This document shows, piece by piece, positions 32,852 to 43,315 of a DNA stretch of 51,167 nt. Source of the DNA: Desulfobulbaceae bacterium (GTDB lineage: Bacteria > Desulfobacterota > Desulfobulbia > Desulfobulbales > Desulfobulbaceae); assembly GCA_023544645.1 (NCBI GenBank), contig JAMJFO010000020.1:1-51167 (forward strand), given 5' to 3'. Each line of letters begins with the position of its first letter. Within the stretch, counting starts at the first letter, position 1. Under the pieces are notes generated by a model. It did not search any database. It had not been told where the DNA came from and worked only from the letters and a program-made list of their open reading frames with translations. A program made the translations under genes and the position numbers.

Positions 32852-33961
32852 TCACACCTGGAACCGCCGCATCCTTATATTCATCAACAGGCCGACGGCG
32901 ATCAGCGTCGTCAGCAGCGAGGAGCCGCCATAGCTGAACAGGGGCAGAGGTATCCCCACCACCGGCAGAAAACCCATTATCATCATCAGGTTGATGACCG
33001 CCTGCCAAAAAATAAGCATCACCAGCCCGAAGGCCAGCAGCACCCCGAACTTGTCGCGTGAGGACATGGCGATGTTTATCCCCCAGAGCAGCATGAAAAA
33101 ATAACAGCCGAGAAAAAATACACTGCCGGAAAAGCCCCATTCCTCGGCCCAGACCGAAAAAGCGAAATCGGTATGGCGCTCGGGAAGGAAATGAAGATGC
33201 CCCTGGGTGCCCTCCATGAAGCCCTTGCCGAAAACCTCCCCGCTCCCCACCGCAATCTTGGATTGCATGATCTGGTACCCCTGGTTGGTGGGATCTGCTT
33301 CCGGGTTCAGGAATGTCTCAATACGGCGGCGCTGATAATCCTTGAGCAGATATTTCCACAGAATAACCCCCCCGGCCGATCCAAGAAAGCCCAGAATGGC
33401 GATGGTTGACATGCGCAGTTTGAAAAAGAGGATCATGGAGACATACAGGATTACCAGCATCAGAGCCGTGCCCAGGTCCGGCTGAATAAGGATCAGCACA
33501 AAGGGGAGCAGGGTCAGCAGCCCCGGCTTGATGATGTCGCGGAACCGGAGCCCCTGCCCGACCTCCCGCCTGGAGAAATAACTGGCCAGGACAATGACCG
33601 TGATCAGCTTTGCCGGCTCGGAAGGCTGCAGGTGAAAAAATCCAAGATTTATCCAGCGCTGGGTGCCGGCAACGGACTGGACAAAAAAGGCGGTATAAAT
33701 GAGCAGGAGAATAATGATGCCGTAGAGCAGAAATCCAAGGGTTTCAAGCTCCCGGTAATCAAAGCTGATAAGAATGAGATTCAGCGCCAGGCCGAAGACA
33801 AGGATATACAACTGCTTGTAAAAAACCGACGACGCGTACGGCCCGCCGCTCCATGTCGAACTGAAGAGATTGGCCAGGGCCATGCCGCAGACCAGGAGGA
33901 GCAGCAGCACCATAACCCAGTCAAAATAATGTATGAGCCGTCTGTCAAAACGAAGAATCAT
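32852..33961 (-). CDS. rodA: RodA, SEDS peptidoglycan polymerase
   Basis: 369 aa. Glycosyltransferase of the elongation complex, working with PBP2 and MreBCD. About ten hydrophobic helices; the SEDS signature region includes LITVIVLASYFSRRE, LILIQPDLGTALMLV, and near the end GIPLPLFSYGGSSLLTTLIAVGL. The catalytic aspartate sits in the ERHTDFAFSVWAEEWGF segment. Last gene of the minus-strand mreB-mreC-mreD-mrdA-rodA operon, 27 bases after mrdA. FtsW is excluded by the mre/mrdA context. Confidence 0.95.
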   Translation of the reverse strand: MILRFDRRLIHYFDWVMVLLLLLVCGMALANLFSSTWSGGPYASSVFYKQLYILVFGLALNLILISFDYRELETLGFLLYGIIILLLIYTAFFVQSVAGTQRWINLGFFHLQPSEPAKLITVIVLASYFSRREVGQGLRFRDIIKPGLLTLLPFVLILIQPDLGTALMLVILYVSMILFFKLRMSTIAILGFLGSAGGVILWKYLLKDYQRRRIETFLNPEADPTNQGYQIMQSKIAVGSGEVFGKGFMEGTQGHLHFLPERHTDFAFSVWAEEWGFSGSVFFLGCYFFMLLWGINIAMSSRDKFGVLLAFGLVMLIFWQAVINLMMIMGFLPVVGIPLPLFSYGGSSLLTTLIAVGLLMNIRMRRFQV

Positions 33962-33988
33962 GGATCCACACGATCAGATGATTAATAT

Positions 33989-35974
33989 TTAGCCGTCCTG
34001 CGCGGTTTCGGGCTGCACAAGAACATTGCCCGGCACCACGACAAAAGCCACATCCTGTTTCTGCTCCAGGCGGTCCTTGAAATATGCCTCCAGCACCGCC
34101 CGGGCAATGGGTGCGGCGCCGGAGCTGCCATGCAGGCCGTGCTCAATCAAAACGGTTACCGCGATTTCCGGATTCTCGGCAGGGGCGAAACAGGTAAACC
34201 AGGCATGATCCCGGAATTTGTACGGGATATCCTCCTCCTTCAAATGCTGATACTGCTTGAGGCGGACCACCTGGGCGGTCCCGGTCTTGCCGGCAACGGT
34301 TATATTGTCCAGACGCGCCGGCTTGCCGGTTCCATGGCGGCCGTTGACGGCCTCGACCAGGCTGCTCCTGATCAGCTTCAAATTCTGGCCCTGGCCGGTC
34401 AGCCGGTCCACAACCATGGGCTCAAACCGTTCAATCACCCTGCCGTCCGGATCCCTGACTTTCTCTATTATACCGGGCTTGTACAATGTTCCCCCGTTTG
34501 CCAGAGCGGATGTCATCATGCATATCTGCATCGGCGTTGCCAGGTCAAACCCCTGGCCAATGGCAACGGAAAGAGTCTCGCCTTCCTGCCAGGGTATATT
34601 ATACCGGCGCTTTTTCCAGTCCGCGGTGGGTATCAGACCGCTCTTCTCGTGCTCCATATCCACCCCGGTCCGTCGGCCAAGTCCAAAATGGGCGGCATAT
34701 TCAGCCAGCCGGTCCACGCCGACGAGTTTGCCGACCTGGTAAAAATAAACGTCACAGGATTCGGCCAGGGCCCGTTTGAAATCCACCGCACCATGCCCTC
34801 CCCTTTTCCAGCAGCGGTAGGTCCTGTTGCCCAGTCTGTAATGCCCGGGGCAGAAAATGACCGTCTCCGGATCGACCACCTTCTCGCCGAGCCCGGCAAG
34901 GGCGGTGACTATTTTATAGGTTGAAGCCGGGGGATACTGCCCCTGAACGACTTTATTGATCAACGGATGCCGTGGATTTTCAAGCATTTCTTTCCAGGCT
35001 TTGGTCGAGATGCCCCCGACGAACTCATCAAGTTTCAATTGCGGAGCGCTGGCGGCAACCAGCACCCGTCCGCTGTTCACCTTCACCGCCACCACCGCCC
35101 CGGCCTTTTCCTCCCGGGCCAGGATATCCTCGGCCGCCTGCTGCAGTTCCATATCAATGGTCAGCTGCAGGTCGGCGCCGGGGAGTGGCTCAATACCCTT
35201 GAGATATTTCTGTTCGAACCCCAGGGCGTTCACCTCCATGTACTCCCGGCCTTTATCCCCATGCAGATGAGGCTCCCGCAGTTTTTCCAGCCCCATCTTG
35301 CCGACCAGATCTCCCCCCCGGTACCGCTCGAACCCCTCCCGCTTCAGCTCCTCCTCATTTATCTCTCCAAGGTATCCGATGAGATGTGACGCATGATTCC
35401 CATAATGGTACTTCCGCAGGGGAACCACTTCGATCCTGATGCCCGGCAGTTCCAGCCGGTTGTTTTCGATGAGGGCGACCTTTTCCCAATCAAGATCCTC
35501 GGCCAGCCTGACCGGTATATGCCGCGGCGCATCGGTCACTTCCCTTATCCTGTCAAGAAGAACCGTGACATCAACTTCAAGAATTGACGCGACATTTTTC
35601 AAGAGGGCATCATCGATCCGCCCTTGCTCACGGCTCATCAGGACATTGAATGACGGGCGGTTGGTGACGACTTCCCGGCCCATACTGTCAAAAATATTGC
35701 CCCGAGGCGGCGCTACATCAACAAAACGGACCCGATTGTTATCCGCCTTGCTGCTGTACAACTCCCCCTGCTGGATCTGCAGAAACCAGAGCCTGGACAC
35801 CAGGATGGCGAAAAACGTAATGATCACCACCGAGAACAGCAGCGACCGTTTCTTGAGAAAATCAAGTTCCGCATCATCCCGGGCTGTGATCTTGGTGAGA
35901 CGGATATCCTCATCGCCCACTTGGGGCCGGGTCTTTTTTTCTCTTGTTAACCTGCGATTACGAATATTTTTCAT
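33989..35974 (-). CDS. mrdA: Penicillin-binding protein 2 (transpeptidase)
   Basis: 661 aa. Peptide cross-linking enzyme of lateral wall synthesis, partner of RodA. One N-terminal membrane helix (LLFSVVIITFFAILVSRLWF, about 45-65) is followed by the pedestal domain starting RVRFVDVAPPRGNIFD. The transpeptidase domain has catalytic PPASTYKIV (SxxK), then SCDVYFY (SxN-like) and KTGTAQVV (KTG). Its start overlaps the mreD stop as ATGA, which implies coupling. Length is as expected for PBP2. Confidence 0.96.
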   Translation of the reverse strand: MKNIRNRRLTREKKTRPQVGDEDIRLTKITARDDAELDFLKKRSLLFSVVIITFFAILVSRLWFLQIQQGELYSSKADNNRVRFVDVAPPRGNIFDSMGREVVTNRPSFNVLMSREQGRIDDALLKNVASILEVDVTVLLDRIREVTDAPRHIPVRLAEDLDWEKVALIENNRLELPGIRIEVVPLRKYHYGNHASHLIGYLGEINEEELKREGFERYRGGDLVGKMGLEKLREPHLHGDKGREYMEVNALGFEQKYLKGIEPLPGADLQLTIDMELQQAAEDILAREEKAGAVVAVKVNSGRVLVAASAPQLKLDEFVGGISTKAWKEMLENPRHPLINKVVQGQYPPASTYKIVTALAGLGEKVVDPETVIFCPGHYRLGNRTYRCWKRGGHGAVDFKRALAESCDVYFYQVGKLVGVDRLAEYAAHFGLGRRTGVDMEHEKSGLIPTADWKKRRYNIPWQEGETLSVAIGQGFDLATPMQICMMTSALANGGTLYKPGIIEKVRDPDGRVIERFEPMVVDRLTGQGQNLKLIRSSLVEAVNGRHGTGKPARLDNITVAGKTGTAQVVRLKQYQHLKEEDIPYKFRDHAWFTCFAPAENPEIAVTVLIEHGLHGSSGAAPIARAVLEAYFKDRLEQKQDVAFVVVPGNVLVQPETAQDG

Positions 35975-36522
35975 CGCTCACCATTTTCAGGGCGGAAACG
36001 GTTTCCGGAGCGGACGCGAAGCATCTTGAATGGAACGAATTTTTTCTGCAGCCTCTGGTGCATATACTCAAAGAAACGGAACAGGGGAAAAGCAAAAAGA
36101 ACCAGCAGCAATATTTTAACAAATATTTCCGGCCAGGACCAGGGTCCGATGGAATCGGGATTTACAAAAGAAAAAAAAGTATACACGACCTTGTGGACAA
36201 CCAGGTAGCTGACGCCCATCAACGGCACCTGATACAATGATTCGCGAACCGGGATTTTTACATCAATGATCTTGAGCAGAACAAACGAACCGAAACAGAT
36301 CGCGGGATAAGTGCCGATGGTGACCCCGGAAAAGACATCCATGATCCAGCTCAGGGGGAAAAGGATGATCAGACTGCGCAACAGGTCAAACCGATAGGCC
36401 AGGTATGCGACCAGGATGTAATACAGATCCGGCGATGCCACCCAGACCGGGTTCACCATCAACACCGAGGTCTGAATAACAATAAGCGCCAGGCCGATGA
36501 GGATGAAAACAAAAGGAATCAT
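35971..36522 (-). CDS. mreD: Rod shape-determining protein MreD
   Basis: 183 aa from the ATG at 36522 (MIPFVFILIGLALIVIQTSV), four bases after the mreC stop; a longer frame would overlap mreC by 47 bases. Small polytopic membrane protein with five or six helices, linking MreC to RodA-PBP2. Sequence conservation is low in this family, so the call rests on size, hydrophobicity and the position between mreC and mrdA. Confidence 0.9.
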   Translation of the reverse strand: MIPFVFILIGLALIVIQTSVLMVNPVWVASPDLYYILVAYLAYRFDLLRSLIILFPLSWIMDVFSGVTIGTYPAICFGSFVLLKIIDVKIPVRESLYQVPLMGVSYLVVHKVVYTFFSFVNPDSIGPWSWPEIFVKILLLVLFAFPLFRFFEYMHQRLQKKFVPFKMLRVRSGNRFRPENGER

Positions 36523-36526
36523 GGTT

Positions 36527-37378
36527 TTAGCGGGAAAAAGGTTTTTCCTGCTCAATGATGAGCAGATTCTCAAGTGTCAGGAAATCAACGGCCGGCTTAA
36601 CCTCGATATCAAGAAACATTCCCCGCCGTTTCCTGACTACCTTGGATACAACTCCCACCGGCATTCCGGTGGGAAACAATCCCCCATATCCTGCTGTGAC
36701 CACCTGGTCACCCTCCTGAACGTCGACGGTCTTCAGGACATAATCAAGCTTGTAGGTCAGGGAGCCGGTTCCCCTGAGGATCCCCCTGACCCTTGACTTC
36801 TGCAGCAGGACATCAAGGGCGCTGCTGGGAGCAATAGCCAGCAGCACCTTGGAATAATTCGGCGTCAGGGCAAAAACCTGTCCGACTATGCCTTCACCGT
36901 TCACAACCGGCATGCCTTTGATCACCCCGTCATTGGAACCCCGGTCCACGATAACCGTCCGGAACCAGAGGGAGGGATCCTTGCCGACAATTCTGGCAGC
37001 CAGCATGGGCAGATCATGATTTTCCTTAAAATCCAACAACTTCTGCAGCCTGGTGTTGGTTGCCTGGGCCTCCCTGTTCCTGTAGGCAGCTGCCCGGCAT
37101 TCAAGGAGCTGGTCCCAGAGCCGTTCATTTTCTTCACGGACACTGACAAGATCAGAATACTTTTCCGTGAAAAGGCCAAGATATCCGGTGGCGCGGGTGA
37201 CAACCTTCTGCACCGGTCCGGTTGCCTCCAGGATCAACTTGTGCAGGGTACTGAATTTCTGACTGCCGAGAGTGGAGACGAGAAAAATCAGGGCCAATGT
37301 AAGCAGGATGCCGGAGAGCAAAACGAGCCGGAAGGCCCTGAAACGACTGCTTCGTTTACTATTGCCCCTTTTTCTCAT
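36527..37378 (-). CDS. mreC: Rod shape-determining protein MreC
   Basis: 283 aa. Bitopic membrane protein whose periplasmic domain activates PBP2. A basic N-terminus precedes one membrane helix (LVLLSGILLTLALIFLVSTL, about 18-38), then a coiled coil (LVSVREENERLWDQLLECRA, about 78-110) and the beta-rich domain with ARIVGKDPSLWFRTVIVDRG and GVIKGMPVVNGEGIVGQV, the classic MreC signature. Lies 87 bases after mreB. Confidence 0.96.
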   Translation of the reverse strand: MRKRGNSKRSSRFRAFRLVLLSGILLTLALIFLVSTLGSQKFSTLHKLILEATGPVQKVVTRATGYLGLFTEKYSDLVSVREENERLWDQLLECRAAAYRNREAQATNTRLQKLLDFKENHDLPMLAARIVGKDPSLWFRTVIVDRGSNDGVIKGMPVVNGEGIVGQVFALTPNYSKVLLAIAPSSALDVLLQKSRVRGILRGTGSLTYKLDYVLKTVDVQEGDQVVTAGYGGLFPTGMPVGVVSKVVRKRRGMFLDIEVKPAVDFLTLENLLIIEQEKPFSR

Positions 37379-37465
37379 GGGGTTGTGATATTCCTGTCAG
37401 GATGGGGTTGAAGGACAAACAAACAATACAACACGGCCAAGATATCCATCAGGGTCGCGCCTGCA

Positions 37466-38509
<1,044 letters not shown>

Positions 38510-38662
38510 TCACCCTGGAAAAAGATTAAAAAAGCCTGCGTCTCTGCCACCGGAAAAAAACCGTTCTTGCGCCTGAAAAAAGCTGAATAAGACATACTAC
38601 CAACATTGCTGCGAATTGGCAACGCATACCATATGCAAAAAACAAAAAAACTCTGAATATAC

Positions 38663-38692
38663 TTGACAGAAAGACAGCAGGAGTGGTATCTG
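38663..38692 (+). promoter_or_regulatory. Promoter of tRNA-Ala
   Basis: TTGACA (38663-38668), 18 bases, TATCTG (38687-38692). A perfect -35 with a weaker -10, about 21 bases before the tRNA. Confidence 0.6.
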
Positions 38693-38712
38693 ATGCACTG
38701 AAAATTTCACTC

Positions 38713-38788
<76 letters not shown>

Positions 38789-38819
38789 AGACATAATCCG
38801 GCGACGTCCGGTTTAATCC

Positions 38820-38855
38820 AAAAAGGCTCGAAATTACGGGCCTTTTTATTTTTCA
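38820..38855 (+). terminator. Terminator after tRNA-Ala
   Basis: An 11-bp stem (AAAAAGGCTCG / CGGGCCTTTTT, one T-G pair) around an AAATTA loop, followed by ATTTTTC on the plus strand. Located 31 bases after the tRNA 3' end. Confidence 0.8.
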
Positions 38856-38878
38856 ATTGTCCAGCACTGTACACCGTT

Positions 38879-39045
38879 ATTGAGTACTCCGCTACCAAGT
38901 CCCTCTTTTCAAACTCCTGAGCACCATAACTCGACCATCTGTATGCAGCAGGATCAGTCACCATTCCGGCACGTAAAGGATTCAGCTCAATGTACCGGCA
39001 AAAGGCTGGTAAACATTGTTTTCCGGTTTGTACAGTTAAGAGACA
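38879..39045 (-). pseudogene. Remnant of a REP-associated tyrosine transposase (RAYT, Y1 family)
   Basis: On the minus strand one frame encodes CRYIELNPLRAG and continues as MVTDPAAYRWSSYGA. This is the well-known C-terminal block of IS200-like RAYT transposases (consensus RYIELNPVRA and YRWSS). The HUH catalytic part is missing, and an in-frame TGA lies at 39048-39046. It begins within ten bases of the hydrogenase large-subunit stop and ends before the tRNA-Ala terminator. The transposase domain is therefore a decayed fragment. Confidence 0.75.
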
Positions 39046-39053
39046 TCACCTTT

Positions 39054-40328
39054 TCAATGCACCGAGCATGATATACAGGGATCATAGGAACGTACCAGCA
39101 TCTCCGCCAGCAGTTCGATATCGCGATCGGCAAAACCGTTGGCAGCATACTGCCGCGCCAGTTCCTCAATATCATGGTGGATATTGGCATTGTTCTGGCT
39201 GGTGGGAATGACGCAGTCGCATTTCTTCATGCGGCCGTCATGATCAAATTCATAGCAATGGTAAAGGATGCCACGCGGCACTTCCACCGCGCCGACGCCG
39301 ATGCCGGCCCGCAGGGTCACCTTTTCCCTTTCCGGCTGCCAGTCACGATCCAGCAGTCCCTTGATAAGTTCCTGGGACTCCATCACCACCTGCACACACT
39401 CTACCAGTTGGGCGATGTTGTTCATGAACGGGTTGTGACTGACTGCGGTCAACCCCAGTTCATCAGCCACCTTTTTCGCCTCCGGATAGAGGAAACAATG
39501 GTTGTTATTGAAGCGCGCCAGGGCGCCGACGGCGAACGATCGACGCGACAGGCGGCTCAACTTGGAGGTATTGGTCTCACTGACATATTCATTGGTCATC
39601 AGGCGGTACTCCTCTTCCTGGCGGTATACGCCGTCGCTGGAGATGAGACTGCCCCCGATAAAGGGATAAACGCCATCGCCCCGCAGGGAGACGAATTCGG
39701 TCTCCCGGACAAAATCCGGAAGTGCGAAGGTTTTGAACAGCTCAGCCGTGGTCTGCAGATCTTTGGCCACCTCCTGCAGTCGCACCAGCAGGCCTTCGAG
39801 CTCCTCTTTTTTCGGTAGCATGGTAAAACCGCCCACCACGGTGCGTACTGGATGCAGCCGGCGGCCGCCGATAATATCGCAGGCATCGTTAGCCAATAGT
39901 TTTATACCGGCCGCCATTTTTACCACATCGGGATGAGTCTCAATCAAGGGAAAGACACTACCGGTACCGAGAAAATCCGGCGCTGCCAGGAAAAAAAGAT
40001 GGAGCACATGGCTTTGCAGGGTCTCCATATGCTTAAGCAGCAATCTGAGATCCCGGGTCTGGCGCGACGGCACCATGCCAAATGCGTTTTCCACCGCCCT
40101 GATGCTGGTCAGGGTATGGCCGATGGAGCAGATGCCACAGATGCGGCCGCAGATGACCGGCGCGTTCTCCCAATGCTTGCCGACCAGCATGGCCTCGAAA
40201 AACCGCGGCGTTTCCACCACCTGCCAGTGGGCTTGCCTCACCTGACCATCCTCGATGCGAATGGCGATATTGCCATGGCCCTCCACCCGGCTCAGATGTT
40301 TCACATCTACATTACATGATACTTTCAT
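39054..40328 (-). CDS. hydA: [NiFe] hydrogenase large (alpha) subunit, group 3b type
   Basis: 424 aa. Catalytic subunit of a soluble, bidirectional NAD(P)-linked hydrogenase (sulfhydrogenase type). N-terminal nickel ligands are in RICGICSIGHTL (C64, C67) and C-terminal ligands in DPCISCSVH (C418, C421). The protein ends exactly at this histidine. Related enzymes usually carry a short extension that a specific protease removes, so this subunit seems to be made already in its mature form. HydB/HydG-type genes upstream define the group. No hyp maturation genes or endopeptidase are in the window, so they must be elsewhere. The stop lies next to a transposase remnant. Confidence 0.93.
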   Translation of the reverse strand: MKVSCNVDVKHLSRVEGHGNIAIRIEDGQVRQAHWQVVETPRFFEAMLVGKHWENAPVICGRICGICSIGHTLTSIRAVENAFGMVPSRQTRDLRLLLKHMETLQSHVLHLFFLAAPDFLGTGSVFPLIETHPDVVKMAAGIKLLANDACDIIGGRRLHPVRTVVGGFTMLPKKEELEGLLVRLQEVAKDLQTTAELFKTFALPDFVRETEFVSLRGDGVYPFIGGSLISSDGVYRQEEEYRLMTNEYVSETNTSKLSRLSRRSFAVGALARFNNNHCFLYPEAKKVADELGLTAVSHNPFMNNIAQLVECVQVVMESQELIKGLLDRDWQPEREKVTLRAGIGVGAVEVPRGILYHCYEFDHDGRMKKCDCVIPTSQNNANIHHDIEELARQYAANGFADRDIELLAEMLVRSYDPCISCSVH

Positions 40329-40359
40329 TGCTTATCTACCCTATCCTCTAAAGGCGTTA

Positions 40360-41133
40360 TCATCGTTCAATTAAATGGTCGAAACCGCCGAAACACTCCA
40401 GCCGGTCGAGCATCCTTTCACGGCTGAAATTATGCTGCCGCATGATCTTCTGCCATTGCGCCACATTGGCGTCCTCGGCCGGACCTCGGCAACCCCAGCA
40501 GCCGAAGCGGTTATTGGTGCACCAGGAATTGCAGCCGGCCCGGGTTATCGGCCCTAGGCACGGTTCACCGATATCAAACAGGCAGATGTTGCCGTTGGCC
40601 TTGCACTCCATGCACACCGGATATTTGGGTAGATTTACTGCTTTGCCCAAAGCGACGTTCAGGACGATTTTTTCGACCTCCTCCTTCTTCACCGGGCAAC
40701 CGTAAATATGCAGATCAACTTTGACATATTTTTCCAGCGGCATGGCTTCTTTGGTATCCACCGGACAGTCGCCGTAAACCTCTTTTTTGACCCAGTCGAG
40801 ATCGTTGAACCGGTTTTTCAATTGATTGACTCCGCCGAAACAGGCACAGGAGCCAAAGGCTACCAGAATTTTGGCATTTTTGCGGATCTCCTGTAAACGG
40901 CGCACCTCATCTTCCCGGGTGACACTGCCCTCGACAAAGGCGATTTCATAATCGTTGCTTTTTTCCGTCATCGCCTCCCGGAAATTGACCACCTCGACCA
41001 GGGACAAAAAGTCGAGCAGGTTGGCCTCATTGTTGACTACCTGCAACTGACAGCCTTCGCAGGAGGTAAAATCAAAAAACGCCACTTTCGGTCTATAAAG
41101 CGGCACACCAAGATATGTAGTTGTCACAGCCAT
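40360..41133 (-). CDS. hydD: [NiFe] hydrogenase small (delta) subunit, group 3b type
   Basis: 257 aa from ATG 41133, two bases after the gamma-subunit stop; the open frame continues upstream inside that gene but is not needed. Carries the Fe-S relay between the active site and the flavin subunit. Proximal cluster ligands include FDFTSCEGCQLQ (C25, C28), GSCACFGG and IYGCPV. Two further clusters are suggested by CMECKANGNICLF and the cysteine-rich CNSWCTNNRFGCWGCRG. No Tat signal, consistent with a cytoplasmic enzyme. Confidence 0.92.
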   Translation of the reverse strand: MAVTTTYLGVPLYRPKVAFFDFTSCEGCQLQVVNNEANLLDFLSLVEVVNFREAMTEKSNDYEIAFVEGSVTREDEVRRLQEIRKNAKILVAFGSCACFGGVNQLKNRFNDLDWVKKEVYGDCPVDTKEAMPLEKYVKVDLHIYGCPVKKEEVEKIVLNVALGKAVNLPKYPVCMECKANGNICLFDIGEPCLGPITRAGCNSWCTNNRFGCWGCRGPAEDANVAQWQKIMRQHNFSRERMLDRLECFGGFDHLIER

Positions 41134-41135
41134 GA

Positions 41136-42041
41136 TCAAATAGCCTCCTTCAGATTCATAACCGACCAGTAGTCGAAAACCGGTCCGTCCAGACAGGTAT
41201 AGGTGGAACCGATATTGCATCGGCAGCATTTTCCTCGGCCGCAATGCATGCGCCGCTCCAGGGAGACGAAGATCTTGCGGGCCGGCACTCCGGCCTCGAT
41301 CAGCAGCTTACAGACAAATTTATACATCACCGGCGGACCGCAGACGATGGCGTAGCTGTTGGTCGAAAAAGCGGGGCCGGCTCCGGCAATCCTGGCCGCC
41401 AGCGGCTTAGTGATCAGTCCGGTGTCGCCCTGCCAGGTTTCGTCGGCCTGATCGACAATGATGTTCAGTGAGATATCGAACTTTTTCCACATCTCATATT
41501 CATAGGTATAGAGCAGTTCCCTTGGTTTTTTGGCGCCATAGATGATGTCCACCTTGCGGTAACGGCTTCTATTTTCCAGTACTGACAGGATCGGCGCCCG
41601 CAGCGGCACAATTCCCAGACCGCCGGCAATCAGCAGAATATTCTGGCCCACCATGTCTTCGATGGGAAAACTGCTGCCAAATGGACCACTGATGCCGACC
41701 CGCATGCCCAATTTGACCTGCGAGAGAAAATTGGTCAGGTTGCCGATATGGCGAATGCAGAGATCGAAAACCCCTTTGCGCACCGATGACGATGAGATGG
41801 AAAAGGGGGCCTCGCCGATGCCTGGTACCTCAAACATGACAAACTGCCCCGGTTTAAAGGAAAAGGAGTTTCTCTCCTCTTCATCACGAATTTTGATCTG
41901 ATAGAGCCGCTCATTCTCGGTCATCGGATAAATATTTGTTATCTCAGCCGGATAACTGTATTCAAAGGCCTTGAGTCCATGGGCTGGCCGCTGCAGGTTT
42001 TTCTCTTTGAGAATATTGACGAATTTCAGTTTTTGTTCCAT
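41136..42041 (-). CDS. hydG: Hydrogenase gamma subunit, FAD/NAD(P)- and 2Fe-2S-binding
   Basis: 301 aa. Diaphorase-like subunit (related to AsrB of anaerobic sulfite reductase) that exchanges electrons with NAD(P). An FAD domain is followed by the nucleotide domain with NILLIAGGLGIVPLRAPILS, and the C-terminus holds a 2Fe-2S centre (MHCGRGKCCRCN with a later cysteine in YTCLDG). Coenzyme preference cannot be read from the sequence by eye. Tight packing with the small subunit (two bases) shows one operon. Confidence 0.9.
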   Translation of the reverse strand: MEQKLKFVNILKEKNLQRPAHGLKAFEYSYPAEITNIYPMTENERLYQIKIRDEEERNSFSFKPGQFVMFEVPGIGEAPFSISSSSVRKGVFDLCIRHIGNLTNFLSQVKLGMRVGISGPFGSSFPIEDMVGQNILLIAGGLGIVPLRAPILSVLENRSRYRKVDIIYGAKKPRELLYTYEYEMWKKFDISLNIIVDQADETWQGDTGLITKPLAARIAGAGPAFSTNSYAIVCGPPVMYKFVCKLLIEAGVPARKIFVSLERRMHCGRGKCCRCNIGSTYTCLDGPVFDYWSVMNLKEAI

Positions 42042-42100
42042 CGTATAAACCTTAAACAGTAGATAATATCTGTCATCTTAACAGGACAGGCACTATTTGT

Positions 42101-43141
42101 TTAAATCTTTTCCTGACGAACGCTGGCTATCACTTCCGGCACGTTGATATCGGCCAGGCAGGCTTGTCCACAACGGCCGCAGCCGACGCACAGGGATTCC
42201 TCAAAAGCCTCGACAAAACCGCGATGCTTGTGATAGTAGCGGTACTTTAACCGGGTATGGCTCTCCGGCCGGAAATTATGGCCGCCGGCCACCTCGGCAA
42301 AGTCGATGAGATTGCAGGAGTAACTGTGCTTGTTTTTCCTGGCGTTTTTCAGATCGAGATCAACCTCTTCTTCCACCCCGTAGCAGTAACAGGTGGGGCA
42401 GACATTGGCACAGGTGCCGCAGGAGAGGCACCTGTCGCCCCACTCCTGCCAAACCGGCGACTGGAATTCCATATCCAGAATTTTGGTCAGATCGGTGGTG
42501 TCAACGCTGGCAATGAATTTATCGGCCTTCTCATTGGTTTTTTGCAGGAACAGCTGGTGATCCTGTGGGGCCGGATCCTGAATATCCAGCTGCTGCAGGA
42601 TCTCATAGGCGGTGGCCGTATTGATCTCAATGAAATAGCGGTCCCCCAGATCGGTCAAAAAAAGATCAAAGCCGTGCAGCACCGTGTCGGTGTCCATGGA
42701 GCGGCAGAAGCACCAGGGCTGCGGCTGGCAATCGACGCCGATGATAAAGATGTTTTTTCTTTTGGCGGCATAGTAGGGGGTGGGGTAGACGCCTTCCAGC
42801 AGCACCTTGTCCAATTTATTAAAAGCATTGATATCGCAAGGGTGCAGGCCGAACATGACAATGGGCTCATTGATATTGTAATCGACCTTCTTATGCCAGG
42901 AATCTTTAAAGATTTTAAAGGTGCAAAGGGTTTCGGTAAAAGGCAGAAAATACTTTTTGGCCGAGTGCTTGGTAGTGTCATAATCGAGGCACAGGTCGGC
43001 AAATTTATCGACCCGGTCGAAATCGTACATGGCCTTATTATTCTTGTCCAAACCTTTACGGACCGGACCAACAATCAGGTGCTGCGCCAATTTGGCATAA
43101 AGATTGGCCAATTCGTCCCTTTTAATTGTTTTAAATATCAT
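42101..43141 (-). CDS. hydB: Hydrogenase beta subunit, 4Fe-4S protein
   Basis: 346 aa. Electron-transfer subunit related to AsrA of anaerobic sulfite reductase. Two ferredoxin-like motifs lie in the C-terminal part: CLSCGTCANVCPTCYC and CVGCGRCGQACLADINVP. The N-terminal domain has the family's MFGLHPCDINAF. First gene of the four-gene hydrogenase operon (beta-gamma-delta-alpha, the order of the archaeal sulfhydrogenase). The upstream DNA (43142-43317) shows tandem GGTGATAA copies (43209-43224) and no clear sigma70 promoter. Confidence 0.92.
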   Translation of the reverse strand: MIFKTIKRDELANLYAKLAQHLIVGPVRKGLDKNNKAMYDFDRVDKFADLCLDYDTTKHSAKKYFLPFTETLCTFKIFKDSWHKKVDYNINEPIVMFGLHPCDINAFNKLDKVLLEGVYPTPYYAAKRKNIFIIGVDCQPQPWCFCRSMDTDTVLHGFDLFLTDLGDRYFIEINTATAYEILQQLDIQDPAPQDHQLFLQKTNEKADKFIASVDTTDLTKILDMEFQSPVWQEWGDRCLSCGTCANVCPTCYCYGVEEEVDLDLKNARKNKHSYSCNLIDFAEVAGGHNFRPESHTRLKYRYYHKHRGFVEAFEESLCVGCGRCGQACLADINVPEVIASVRQEKI

Positions 43142-43315
43142 TTTTTTAGACCTTGTTCTATTAAGAATTGAATTGTTCTTGTTGATGGCAAAACCTGATA
43201 AAGCGGGAGGTGATAAGGTGATAAGAAATCGCTTTTTTCGGGTGAGCTAAAAACCAGAGCCGCGCCCCGCATTTCCACGTTCTTTTCATTTTATAGGCCA
43301 TTTGCTGTCACAAAA

